Of a stretch of DNA of 64,000 nucleotides, positions 33,018 through 41,890 are shown piece after piece. The first letter of the stretch is position 1. Each line of letters begins with the position of its first letter. The notes beneath the pieces were generated by a model. It had not been told where the DNA came from, searched no databases, and saw only the letters and a program-made list of their open reading frames with translations. A program made the position numbers and the translations under genes. Source of the DNA: an uncultured candidate division WPS-2 bacterium (GTDB lineage Bacteria > Vulcanimicrobiota > Vulcanimicrobiia > Vulcanimicrobiales > Vulcanimicrobiaceae); assembly GCA_937927945.1 (NCBI GenBank), contig CALEYW010000026.1, positions 54,935 to 118,934 of the forward strand, given 5' to 3'.

Positions 33018-34485
33018 CGCGCTCGATCAGGGGACGACGAGCTCGCGCGCGATCGTGTTCGATCGGGACGGGGCGGTCGTCGGGTTCGATCAGCGCGAGT
33101 TTGCGCAGCATTTCCCGCAGCCGGGTTGGGTCGAGCATGACGCGCGCGACATCTGGAACTCGCAGCGTGACGTGACGGAAGGAGCGCTGCGCAACGCGGG
33201 CCTTTCGGCGAGCGACGTCGCGGCGATCGGGATCACGAACCAGCGTGAGACGACGATCCTCTGGGATCGCGCGAGCGGCGAGCCGGTGGCGAACGCGATC
33301 GTGTGGCAGGATCGCCGTACGGCGGCGATGTGCGACTCTCTGCGCGCGGGTGGGGTCGGCGAGCTCGTCACCGCGCAGACGGGACTGCTGCTCGATCCGT
33401 ACTTTTCCGGCACCAAGATCGCGTGGCTGCTGGACAACGTCGAAGGACTGCGCGAACGCGCCGAAGCCGGCGCGATCGCCTTCGGCACGGTCGATTCGTG
33501 GCTGATCTGGAATCTGACCGACGGGAAGCGCCACGTCACCGACGTCACCAACGCGTCGCGCACGATGCTCTTCGACATCCACCGTCTGGCGTGGAGCGAT
33601 GAACTCCTCGCCGCGCTCGACATCCCGCGCGCGGTTCTGCCCGAGGTGCTTCCGTGCACCGCCGACTTCGGCGTGACGGACCCGTCGCTGTTCGGGCGGT
33701 CGATTCGCATCGCGGGGGTCGCGGGGGATCAGCAGGCGGCGCTCGTCGGGCAGGCCGGCTTTGCCCCGGGTCTCGCCAAGAACACCTACGGGACGGGATC
33801 GTTCGTCGTGCTGAATACCGGCGACCGCGTCGTGCGCAGCGAGCACGGTCTGGTCGCGACGATCGCGTTCGGCTTCGAGCGTGCGAGCGTGACGTACGCG
33901 CTCGAGGGTTCGGTGTTCGTAACCGGTGCCGCCGTGCAATGGCTTCGCGACGGGCTTGGGATCATCGCGCGTTCGGAGGACGTCGAGGCGCTGGCGCGCG
34001 AGGCCGACGACAACGGCGGCTGCTATTTCGTGCCGGCGTTCACGGGTCTGGGCGCACCGTATTGGGATCCGCACGCGCGCGGCACGATCGCCGGGCTGAC
34101 GCGCGGGACGACGCGCGCGCATCTCGCGCGCGCGGCGCTCGAAGCGATGGCGTATCAGACGGCCGACGTCGTCGGCGCGATGGAGCGCGACGCGGGGATC
34201 ACGCTCAAGGAACTCCGCGTCGACGGTGGGGCAGCGGCGAACGGTTTGACCATGCAGTTTCAAGCCGACCTGCTGGGGGTTCCGGTCGTGCGGCCCGCCG
34301 TGCTGGAGACGACCGCGCTCGGCGCCGCGTATCTTGCCGGCCTGCACGTCGGCTTTTGGGACGACGTCGAGACGGTCGCGCGGCAATGGCGCGAGGGCGC
34401 GCGCTTCGTTCCGGCGATGGAGGCGTCGCGGCGCGACGCGTTGCTGACCGGCTGGAGGCGCGCGGTCGAGCGAAGCCGAGGATGA
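33004..34485 (+). CDS. glpK: Glycerol kinase
   Basis: GlpK phosphorylates glycerol to sn-glycerol-3-phosphate. The 493-residue FGGY kinase starts ILALDQGTTSSRAIVFD and continues with GITNQRETTILWDR, the GVAGDQQAALVGQ phosphate region and YGTGSFVVLNTG. The FGGY second signature region is GGAAANGLTMQFQADLLGVPV. The GTG start is the second copy of a 14-bp duplication, and there is no ribosome site, so translation probably depends on coupling with glcD. The stop overlaps glpD (ATGA). Confidence 0.97.
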   Translation: MSFILALDQGTTSSRAIVFDRDGAVVGFDQREFAQHFPQPGWVEHDARDIWNSQRDVTEGALRNAGLSASDVAAIGITNQRETTILWDRASGEPVANAIVWQDRRTAAMCDSLRAGGVGELVTAQTGLLLDPYFSGTKIAWLLDNVEGLRERAEAGAIAFGTVDSWLIWNLTDGKRHVTDVTNASRTMLFDIHRLAWSDELLAALDIPRAVLPEVLPCTADFGVTDPSLFGRSIRIAGVAGDQQAALVGQAGFAPGLAKNTYGTGSFVVLNTGDRVVRSEHGLVATIAFGFERASVTYALEGSVFVTGAAVQWLRDGLGIIARSEDVEALAREADDNGGCYFVPAFTGLGAPYWDPHARGTIAGLTRGTTRAHLARAALEAMAYQTADVVGAMERDAGITLKELRVDGGAAANGLTMQFQADLLGVPVVRPAVLETTALGAAYLAGLHVGFWDDVETVARQWREGARFVPAMEASRRDALLTGWRRAVERSRG

Positions 34486-36032
34486 ACCGCGAAACCGCGC
34501 TGCGCCGGCTGCCGGGAGAACGCTTCGACGTGCTGGTGATCGGCGGCGGGGCGACCGGCTTGGGCGCGGCGGTCGACGCGGCGTCGCGCGGGTACGCGAC
34601 CGCGATCATCGACGCCGGCGACTTCGCCAACGCGACGTCGAGCCGGTCGACCAAGCTCGTGCACGGCGGCGTACGGTACTTGCAGCAGGGCAACGTCGGC
34701 TTGGTGCGCGAGGCGCTGCGCGAGCGCGCCGCGCTGCGGCGCAATGCGCCACATCTGGTCGACGATCTGGAGTTCGTGGTGCCGGCGTATCGCCGGGTCG
34801 ACGTGCCGTACTACGCGGTGGGTCTGGCGGCGTACGATCTGCTCGCCGGTCGCTCGGAGTTCGGACGCAGCCGCATTGTCTCGGCCACCCGCGCGCGGGC
34901 ACGCATCCCCGCGCTTCGCTCGCGCGGTCTGCGCGGCGCGGTCACGTATCACGACGGGCAGTTCGACGACGCACGACTGGCGATCGCGCTGGCGCGCACG
35001 GCGGTTGACTGCGGCGCGACGGTCGCCAACTACGTGCGGGCGACGGGTTTCGTGTACGACGCGAACCGGCGCGTCGTCGGCGTGCACGCGGTCGACGCTG
35101 AGTCGAAGGCCGAACTCGCGATTCACGCGCGGGTCGCCATCAACGCGACGGGAATCTTCGTCGACGGGCTCCGCGCGCTCGACGAGCCCGGCGCGCCGGC
35201 CTTGCTCGCACACAGCCGCGGCTCGCACGTCGTCGTACGGGCCGCAGCTCTCGGTCACGCGACGGCCGCGCTGCTCATTCCGAAGACCAGCGACGGCCGG
35301 GTGCTCTTCGCGCTCCCCTGGCACGGTCACGTCGTCATCGGAACCACCGACGTCCCCGTGCCGGCGCCGGAGTCCGATCCGCACCCGAGCGAGGCCGAGA
35401 TCGCCTACGTCCTCGAGACCGTGAACGGGTATGTCGACGTACCGCTACTCCGCGCCGACGTGCTGGCGACGTTCGCCGGGTTGCGTCCGCTCGTCAACCG
35501 GCGCGCGACCTCGACGGCGAAGCTTTCGCGCGAGCACCTCATCGACGTCTCCGCGTCGGGACTCGTAACGATCGCCGGCGGCAAGTGGACGACGTACCGG
35601 AAGATGGCGCAGGATGCGGTGGACGCAGCAGCGCGCAGCGCGTCCCTTCCGCCGGCGCCTTCGCGAACCGCGACGCTTCAGCTGCGCGGCGCGATGAGCG
35701 AGGTCGTCGACGACGACGTGCTGCGCGTGTACGGGAGCGACGCGTCGGACCTGGCAGCGCTCGTGCGCGACGAGCCGACACTCGGTGAACGGCTGCACGC
35801 GGACTTGCCGTACACCGGCGCGCAGGTCGTGTACGCGGCCCGCGTGGAGATGGCGCGCACCGTCGAAGACGTGCTCGCCCGGCGCACGCGAGCGCTCTTT
35901 CTGGATGCGCGTGCGGCACGCGAGAGCGCACCGCGCGCCGCTTCCCTCCTGGCGCGCGAATTGGGGCGCGGCGCGGCCTGGGCGGCCGAAGCGTCGGCCG
36001 CGTTCGCTCGGCGCGCCGATGCGGCGCTGTGA
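34482..36032 (+). CDS. glpD: Aerobic glycerol-3-phosphate dehydrogenase
   Basis: GlpD oxidises glycerol-3-phosphate to dihydroxyacetone phosphate and passes electrons to quinone at the membrane face. The 516-residue flavoprotein shows the FAD dinucleotide fold DVLVIGGGATGLGAAVDAASRG, then SSRSTKLVHGGVRYL, LRGAVTYHDGQFDDARL and the C-terminal region EHLIDVSASGLVTIAGGKWTTYRKM. Its ATG overlaps the glpK stop by 4 bases. No glpF or regulator is in the window. Together with glpK it makes glycerol a respiratory substrate. Confidence 0.96.
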   Translation: MNRETALRRLPGERFDVLVIGGGATGLGAAVDAASRGYATAIIDAGDFANATSSRSTKLVHGGVRYLQQGNVGLVREALRERAALRRNAPHLVDDLEFVVPAYRRVDVPYYAVGLAAYDLLAGRSEFGRSRIVSATRARARIPALRSRGLRGAVTYHDGQFDDARLAIALARTAVDCGATVANYVRATGFVYDANRRVVGVHAVDAESKAELAIHARVAINATGIFVDGLRALDEPGAPALLAHSRGSHVVVRAAALGHATAALLIPKTSDGRVLFALPWHGHVVIGTTDVPVPAPESDPHPSEAEIAYVLETVNGYVDVPLLRADVLATFAGLRPLVNRRATSTAKLSREHLIDVSASGLVTIAGGKWTTYRKMAQDAVDAAARSASLPPAPSRTATLQLRGAMSEVVDDDVLRVYGSDASDLAALVRDEPTLGERLHADLPYTGAQVVYAARVEMARTVEDVLARRTRALFLDARAARESAPRAASLLARELGRGAAWAAEASAAFARRADAAL

Positions 36033-36094
36033 GAGGGGAGACCCCGACGCCGGTCGCGTAGCACCGAAGTCCGGCGTTCGCCGAGAGGGAGGCT

Positions 36095-36505
36095 GTGGTG
36101 GGCGACCATACCGTCTTTGCCGAGGTCCTCAGGGCTCTCGCCCACGAACGCGCGCGCACCCTCGTCGTCGGCGGCCTGGCGAAACGGCTGCACGGCGAGA
36201 TCGCCGAGTGTGATGACCATTGCTTGTGGTATGACGCCGAGGACGAGAACGCCGCGAAGGTCTATCGCGCGCTTTCGCGGCTCGGAGCGGATCTCGACGG
36301 CGTCTCGCCGGTCGATCTCGCGGATGTCGGCTACGAATTCCGCCACGGCGAGGGCGAGGACGAGATCTGCCTTTACGGCGGGATCGACGGCGTGACGTTC
36401 GCCGATGCCTGGATCAGCCGCATCGAGACGCACTGGCGCGAGGTGCCGCTGTGTGTCATCAGCCGCGAAACCCTGCGCGCGACGACGCTGGCCACACGCC
36501 CCTAG
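36095..36505 (+). CDS. Nucleotidyltransferase-like small protein
   Basis: A 136-residue protein whose N-terminal half (ARTLVVGGLAKRLHG, then WYDAEDENAAKVYRALSRLGADLDG) resembles the nucleotidyltransferase fold of proteins with the pattern VGGxAxxxHGxxRxTxDLDL. The expected catalytic DxD is not visible at that point (ECDDHCLWYD instead), so catalysis is doubtful. GTG 36095 follows GAGAGGGA at 36081-36088; GTG 36098 is an alternative. It stands alone between glpD and a sulfurtransferase, with no toxin or antitoxin partner. Function unknown. Confidence 0.55.
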   Translation: MVGDHTVFAEVLRALAHERARTLVVGGLAKRLHGEIAECDDHCLWYDAEDENAAKVYRALSRLGADLDGVSPVDLADVGYEFRHGEGEDEICLYGGIDGVTFADAWISRIETHWREVPLCVISRETLRATTLATRP

Positions 36506-36545
36506 CGCATCGGCATCGTGCCGATTCAGAACGAGGAGGCAGCAG

Positions 36546-37370
36546 ATGGAATCCGCTACGACTCTGCCGGACGCACGCGTTGACGCTGCCTGGATCGCTT
36601 CGCACATCGACGATCCCTCGATGAGGTTCGTAGAGATCGATGTCAGCGCGGCTGCGTATAACGCCGGGCACATTCCCGGCGCGGCGCTGTGGAATGCGTA
36701 CACGGACCTTCGCCACTCGGACTACCGCCCGATAAGCGCCGCCGAAGTGCAAGACGTCCTGCGCAAGACGGGAGTGACTCCCGATATGACGGTCGTCTTC
36801 TACGGATACGGCGCTCACCTCGGTTTCTGGCTGTTGACTTCCCACGGACACGATCGGGTCCGGTTGATGGACGGTTCGCGGGAGCAGTGGAAGACCGCCG
36901 GGCAGAACTGGTCCACCGACGTTCCGACGCTCACCAAATCGCACTACGTACTCGCCGCCCAAGACGCGTTTTTCTCATCGCAGGATGACGTGCGGGAAAT
37001 GATCGGCAAGCCGGGCCGCGTGATCCTCGACACGCGTTCCAAAGCCGAGTACGACGGCGAGCGCTTCTGGCCGTCCGGTGCGACGGAAGGGGCCGGACGC
37101 GCCGGACACATACCGGGCGCCGTTCATCTCCCCATCGAGCTGCTGCGCACCGACGACGGGAACTTCAGGAGCGCACCCGAGATGCAGCAGATCATGCGGG
37201 ATGGCGGCATCACTCCCGAAGCCGAAGTCGTCACGTATTGCACGATCGGCAATCGTGCCAGCCAGGCGTGGTTTGCGTTGAGGTATCTTCTCGGATACCA
37301 CCATGTGCGGGTCTATTACGGTTCCTGGGCCGAGTGGGGAAAGATCGCCGACACGCCGATCGAGACCTGA
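36546..37370 (+). CDS. Two-domain rhodanese-type sulfurtransferase
   Basis: A 274-residue thiosulfate/3-mercaptopyruvate sulfurtransferase. The N-terminal rhodanese domain (about 10-125) has YNAGHIPGAALWNAY but no active-site cysteine. The second domain carries RAGHIPGAVHLPIELL and the catalytic Cys232 in YCTIGNRASQAWFAL. ATG 36546 is preceded by GAGGAGG. The CTIGNR loop differs from the CRIGER and CGSGVT types and does not settle the donor. It is monocistronic and converges with a broken MFS gene. Confidence 0.92.
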   Translation: MESATTLPDARVDAAWIASHIDDPSMRFVEIDVSAAAYNAGHIPGAALWNAYTDLRHSDYRPISAAEVQDVLRKTGVTPDMTVVFYGYGAHLGFWLLTSHGHDRVRLMDGSREQWKTAGQNWSTDVPTLTKSHYVLAAQDAFFSSQDDVREMIGKPGRVILDTRSKAEYDGERFWPSGATEGAGRAGHIPGAVHLPIELLRTDDGNFRSAPEMQQIMRDGGITPEAEVVTYCTIGNRASQAWFALRYLLGYHHVRVYYGSWAEWGKIADTPIET

Positions 37371-37402
37371 TCGCGGGTATAGGCGCGTCTTGATGCGCGG
37401 CG

Positions 37403-38587
37403 CTATCCCGACGGCTCGGTGAACGACACGGCACGGCGCTCGCGGCCGATCGCGGTGAGGATGAAGACCGCTGCGAACACGCCGAGCATGATGATCTGCA
37501 TCGCGCGGCCGTAGTCCGCTCCGGCGGGCGGCGCGAGCGGAAAGTTCTTGCCGGCGTAGGCTGCCTCCCATTGCGCGGCGTACGCGGCGATCAGGTTGCC
37601 GAGCTGGTAGGTGAAGCCGGGGAACGTTCCGCGCACGTCGCCCGGCGAGAGCTCGTTGAGGTGCGCGGGGATCACGCCCCACGCGCCCTCACCGGCGTCG
37701 CGCCGCCGGTCCACAGCGGGATCGCGAGCGCGCCGAGCACGCAGCACGCCAAGATCGTTACCCGGCGCCCGATCCGCTGCGAGAGCGCGCCGAGCAGCGT
37801 CCCGCCGATGATCGCGCCGACGTTCATCACGACGGTGACGTTCTGCGTGAGGTGCGGATCGAAGCCGCGCTCCTGCAGGAACGTCGGATAGAGATCCTGC
37901 GAGCCGTGCGACATGAAGTTGAACGCCGCCATCAGCAGGATCGCGTAGAGATACAGCAGCGGCTGCCGCGCGATCGAGCGGAAGAGGTTGTCGCGCTCGC
38001 CGAGCTTGCGCGCCTGTCCGGCGCGCCACACCGGCGACTCCTGGACACCGGCGCGGATGTAGGACACGAGCAGTGCGGGCAGTACGCCGACGACGAACAT
38101 CTCCCGCCAGCCGATGAGCTCGACGAGCTGACCGAACACGACCGCCGCGATCAGGTAGCCGAAGGCGTAGCCCTGCTGGATGATCCCGGATGCGACGCCG
38201 CGCGCCTCGGCGGGGAGCGTCGCGAGCGCGAGCGCGGCGCCGACGCCCCACTCGCCGCCCATCGCGATCCCGTACAGCGCGCAGCACGATGAAGACGGCG
38301 AAGTTGGGCGAGAAAGCGGTCAGCAGCTCGAAGAGCGAGTAGAGCAGGATGCTCGCCATCAGCGGACCGCGCCGGCCGTACCGGTCGGCGAGCGTCCCGA
38401 AGATCAGGGCGCCCAGCGGGCGGAACGCCAGCGTGACGGTGACTGCGGCGAGCACGCCGGGGATCGTCATCGCGAAGTCGGTCGCGATCCGCGAGACGAC
38501 GAAGGTGACCAGGAAGAAGTCGAACGCGTCGAGCGTCCAGCCGAGGAACGACGCGATGAAGGCTCGGCGCTGCCCGAATCAGAACCG
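37403..38587 (-). pseudogene. MFS carboxylate/sialate-type transporter, broken
   Basis: A 12-span MFS carrier of the acid/sialate (SHS) group, readable only by changing frame. The N-terminal part QRRAFIASFLGWTLDAFDFF has no start codon before it: a TGA stands three codons upstream. The first frame runs to about 38285, where loss of one GC dinucleotide in a GC repeat moves the sequence into another frame (IAMGGEWGVGAALALATLP, then ASGIIQQGYAFGYLIAAVV). That frame stops near 37672. The C-terminal part (GAWGVIPAHLNELSPGDVR, then TFPGFTYQLGNL) is back in the first frame, with some 15-20 residues missing between. Three lesions together make a sequencing error unlikely. Confidence 0.82.
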
Positions 38588-38599
38588 TCGCTCGGCCCG

Positions 38600-39022
38600 T
38601 CAGACGAGTTGGTCGATCAAGGCGCGCGCCTCGGCGTCCGCTTCCGCAAACGTGGCCTCACCGTCGACGCAGCGGTCGTACGCCGACGCGATCGCGCGCT
38701 TGACGTTCGTCTGCGCGCGTTCGCGTTCGAAGTCGCGGTCGGTTGGCCGGTACATCGTGACGTACTCGGCAAAGTTCTCGCGCGCTTCGGTCAGCGAGTA
38801 GTCGAGGTTCGGTCCGCCGGCGACGGCCTCGGGCGTGACATATCCCGGCAGCGCGCGGTCCGCGTCGTCCTGTCCGTCGTCTTCCCAACCGCACAGCGAA
38901 CAGATGTCGTACGCCGCGCGTCCGTTGATCGTCGGGTATCCGCAGCACGGACACGTCGCGCGCACTCCGTCGTTCACCTGGAGCGCGAGCCGCTGTTCCG
39001 GCGTCAGTTCGGGGGCGAGCAC
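38600..39022 (-). CDS. CPCC-family cysteine-rich protein
   Basis: A 140-residue protein with the CPCC-domain pattern: ATCPCCGYPTING, then YDICSLCGWEDDGQDD and GGPNLDYSLTEARENF. The four cysteines in two pairs should bind zinc. Function is unknown; such proteins occur singly in many bacteria. GTG 39022 is the first standard start in this frame after the arginase stop; no better one exists, although the frame is open further upstream within the arginase gene. It follows arginase in the same direction. Confidence 0.75.
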   Translation of the reverse strand: MLAPELTPEQRLALQVNDGVRATCPCCGYPTINGRAAYDICSLCGWEDDGQDDADRALPGYVTPEAVAGGPNLDYSLTEARENFAEYVTMYRPTDRDFERERAQTNVKRAIASAYDRCVDGEATFAEADAEARALIDQLV

Positions 39023-39069
39023 ATCCTCGAAGGTTTCGCGCCGCAGCGCGAACGACGCGCGGTCGAAGA

Positions 39070-39984
39070 TCAGAGTGTCGTCTTTCCCAAGGCGGAGAGA
39101 ATGAGTTCGACGGCGAGGATCGCGGTTTGGTTCTCGCGATCGAGGATCGGGTTGATCTCGGTGATCTCGAGCGAGCCCAGCGTCCCCGATGCCGCGACGC
39201 CTTCCATCAGCAAGTGCGCTTCGCGATAGGTGATCCCGCCGCGCACCGGCGTGCCGACGCCGGGCGCCTCCTGCGGGTCGACCCCGTCCATGTCGAAGCT
39301 GACGTGCACGGAGTTCTCGCCGTTCGCGACGATCGCCAGCGCTTCGTCGACCACGCGGCTCATGCCCAGCCGGTCGATGTCGGACATCGTGAACGCGCGC
39401 ACGCCGAGTTCGCGAATCGCGCGCTTCTCGCCGTCGTCGACGTCGCGCAATCCGATGAAGACCATCCGGGCCGGATCGACCGCGTGTTCCTTCAGCGCGA
39501 AGTGCACCGGCATCCCGTGGACGTTCCCCGACGGCGAAGTGAGCGGCGTGTTGATGTCGCCGTGCGCATCGACCCAGATCACTCCGGGCGCGCCGCCGCG
39601 CGCGCGCGCCACGCCGGCGATCGTTCCCATTGCGATCGAATGGTCGCCGCCGAGCACGAGCGGGAACGCGCCGCCCGCGACGACGCCTTCCACGACCCCC
39701 GCGAGCTCGTCGCAGACGGCCTTGATGATCGGGTAATACTTGGCGTTCTGCTCGGCTTGCGTCGCGGACTCGGGCACGGGGACGCGCAGATTTCCGCGAT
39801 CGGTGACTTCGATGCCCAGCCGTTCGAGCGACTCCTTGAGGCGCGCGTAGCGGATCGCAGACGGGCCCATGTCGACGCCGCGCCGGTCGGCGCCGAGATC
39901 CATCGGAACGCCGACAACTTCGACGCGCGCGACGCGCTTGCGGGCGGGGGAAAGCTCGGCAGGTTGAGTCAGCACTTGGCCCAC
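39070..39984 (-). CDS. rocF: Arginase
   Basis: Arginase hydrolyses L-arginine to ornithine and urea with a binuclear manganese centre. The 304-residue protein carries the metal motifs GGDHSIAMG, WVDAHGDINTP and SFDMDGVDPQEAPG in the expected order, and the substrate-loop SGNVHGMPVHFAL. The start is GTG 39984; the N-terminal 20 residues look variable. It is divergent from the cyclic-nucleotide-binding membrane protein. No urease or ornithine genes are adjacent, so the use of the products is not shown here. Confidence 0.94.
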   Translation of the reverse strand: MGQVLTQPAELSPARKRVARVEVVGVPMDLGADRRGVDMGPSAIRYARLKESLERLGIEVTDRGNLRVPVPESATQAEQNAKYYPIIKAVCDELAGVVEGVVAGGAFPLVLGGDHSIAMGTIAGVARARGGAPGVIWVDAHGDINTPLTSPSGNVHGMPVHFALKEHAVDPARMVFIGLRDVDDGEKRAIRELGVRAFTMSDIDRLGMSRVVDEALAIVANGENSVHVSFDMDGVDPQEAPGVGTPVRGGITYREAHLLMEGVAASGTLGSLEITEINPILDRENQTAILAVELILSALGKTTL

Positions 39985-40031
39985 TTCGCCGCACGGACCG
40001 CCGGCCTCCCGTAGCGAACGACGACCGCCTC

Positions 40032-40691
40032 GTGTCGCCTTGGTCGTTGCTCGCGGACGCCGGCTACATCGCCGCCCTGCTGACGTTCGTGGCGTTCTTC
40101 ATGAAGGATTCGATCCGGCTGCGCCAGATCGCGCTGGCCAGCAACGTGTTCTACGCGCTGTGGGCCGGCGGCGTGCACCTGTATCCGACGCTGATCCTGC
40201 ACATCGCGCTCTTTCCGGTCAATCTGGTGCGCCTCGTGCAGCTGGTGCGCGAGCGGCGGCTGATCGACGATGCGATCGCCGCGAACGACGTCTCCGCCGA
40301 ATGGCTGATCGACTTCATGGAACGGCGCACGATCGCCGCCGGGACGGTGCTGTTCCGGCGCGGCGATGCGGCCGACGCGCTTTATTTCCTCGCCGGCGGA
40401 CGGCTGCGGCTGGACGAGCTCGGGATCGACGTGGCGCCGGGCGCACTGTTCGGCGAGATCGGTATCTTCTCGCCCGAGGGCAAGCGCACGCAGAGCGTCA
40501 GCGCCCGCGAGACGAGCCTGGTCTACATGCTCCGCCGCGACGACGCGCTCGCGCTCTACAAGCGCGACCCCTCGTTCGGCATCTATCTCGTTCGGCTGAT
40601 CACGCGGCGCCTCGTCGAGGACATCGCGCTGGAACGCGGCGCAGCCCAGGCGCCGGTCACGCCCTCCGGCGCGGCGGACGCGTCTCGCTGA
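40032..40691 (+). CDS. Membrane protein with cyclic-nucleotide-binding domain (Popeye-like layout)
   Basis: A 219-residue protein. Residues 5-70 hold two or three short spans (AGYIAALLTFVAFFMKD, LRQIALASNVFYALWAGG, YPTLILHIALFPVNLVRLVQL). Residues 90-200 are a cNMP-binding beta-roll: IAAGTVLFRRGDAADALYFLAGGRL, then FGEIGIFSPEGKRTQSVSA. The phosphate-cassette FGEIG is kept, with no helix-turn-helix after it. It is therefore a membrane cyclic-nucleotide receptor rather than a Crp-type regulator. The order of membrane part and cNMP domain recalls Popeye proteins. GTG 40032. Its 3' end overlaps the convergent AI-2E gene by 35 bases. Confidence 0.8.
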   Translation: MSPWSLLADAGYIAALLTFVAFFMKDSIRLRQIALASNVFYALWAGGVHLYPTLILHIALFPVNLVRLVQLVRERRLIDDAIAANDVSAEWLIDFMERRTIAAGTVLFRRGDAADALYFLAGGRLRLDELGIDVAPGALFGEIGIFSPEGKRTQSVSARETSLVYMLRRDDALALYKRDPSFGIYLVRLITRRLVEDIALERGAAQAPVTPSGAADASR

Positions 40692-41832
40692 GCGGTTCCT
40701 TCGTGAGCGCCGGTTCCGCGGCGGCCTGCGAGACGGCGCCCGGGAGCAGTTGCTCGCGCAGGACGCGGATCATCGCGGCGACCGGCACGGCGAGGAACGT
40801 GCCCGCCAAGCCGAAGAGCTCGCTGCCGGCCAGGATCGCCAGCACAATCCAGAACGGCGAGAGGCCGACGTTCTCCTTGAGCACGCGCGGCGCGACGAAG
40901 TTTCCGTCGATCTGATGGATGACGAAGATCAGCGCGGCGACGATCAGGGCATTGGTCAGCCCGTGGTACGCGAACGCCAGCGCGACGGCGGGGACGAACG
41001 CGATCAGCGCGCCCGCATACGGGATGAAGTTGAGCGCCCCGGAGATGACGCCGATCAGCAGCGCATACGGCACCTGCATCGCGAAGAGCATGATGGTCAG
41101 CATCGTGCCGAGGATCGTGCCGTCGATCAGCTGACCGCGGATGAACCCGCCGACGACCTGATCCAGCGCGGCGATGACGTCTTCCGCCTTGGCGCGGTTC
41201 TTCGGTTTGAGCAAGCCGAGAAAACTCGCCTTGATGCTCTCCGCGTCCAACAGCATGTACGCGGCGAGAACCGGGATGATGATGACCGTTGCCAGCACCG
41301 AGACGGTCGACATCACGACCGTGAAGGTCTTGCCCGCCGTATCCAGCGCGTTCGTCTGGAGAAACGCGCCGATCTGCGCCGGGATCGTCGCGATGTACCC
41401 GCGAGCCTCGGGCGTGAGCCACTTGACCGACAGGTTGTTGGGGTCCGAGAGGAACTGCGAGATCTTGCTGATGACCGACGGCAGGCTCTTGACCGCGCCC
41501 TGCAGGTCGGTTGCGAGCGCCGGGATCAGGAGCTGCGCGATCGCCGTGCCCAGCACACCGATGAGGACGTACACCAGCAGGATCGACCACACCAGCGGAA
41601 TGCGCTCGTTGAACCGCCGGACCAGCGGGTACACCAGGTACGCGAAGAACAGCGCGCCGACGAAGAGCATCGCGGTCGAGCGGACGTTGCCCAAGAACTG
41701 GAGCAGCCCGACGAGCAGATAGATCGCGACGGCGACCAGGACGAGGACCTTGAGCCAGAACGTGACGCGCCGCTCCGTCCTCGACATCGGACGGCGCGGG
41801 CGCATGGTGTCGGGCCCTCTGGGAGCGTTCAC
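40657..41832 (-). CDS. AI-2E family (TqsA/YdiK-type) membrane transporter
   Basis: A 391-residue membrane protein with the PurR/AI-2E exporter layout: two spans, a large hydrophilic stretch, then four to five spans with GGFIRGQLIDGTILGTMLTI and GALNFIPYAGALIAFVPAV, followed by DGNFVAPRVLKENVGLSPFWIV. Members export autoinducer-2 or exchange ions; the cargo here is unknown. GTG 41832 has a strong GGAAGAGGG upstream on this strand. ATG 41805 is an alternative, nine residues shorter. It is divergent from the BMP lipoprotein gene and overlaps the previous gene tail to tail. Confidence 0.88.
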   Translation of the reverse strand: MNAPRGPDTMRPRRPMSRTERRVTFWLKVLVLVAVAIYLLVGLLQFLGNVRSTAMLFVGALFFAYLVYPLVRRFNERIPLVWSILLVYVLIGVLGTAIAQLLIPALATDLQGAVKSLPSVISKISQFLSDPNNLSVKWLTPEARGYIATIPAQIGAFLQTNALDTAGKTFTVVMSTVSVLATVIIIPVLAAYMLLDAESIKASFLGLLKPKNRAKAEDVIAALDQVVGGFIRGQLIDGTILGTMLTIMLFAMQVPYALLIGVISGALNFIPYAGALIAFVPAVALAFAYHGLTNALIVAALIFVIHQIDGNFVAPRVLKENVGLSPFWIVLAILAGSELFGLAGTFLAVPVAAMIRVLREQLLPGAVSQAAAEPALTKEPLSETRPPRRRA

Positions 41833-41890
41833 TGGTTCCCTCTTCCCCGCTTCCAAGAGGCCGCCCCGCACCGACGTCGTAGGAGGCCCG

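Noticed and set aside
37371..37410. Possible terminator hairpin between the rhodanese gene and the broken MFS gene
   Set aside because: The pairing (gggtatag...ctatccc) needs a bulge and there is no T tract.
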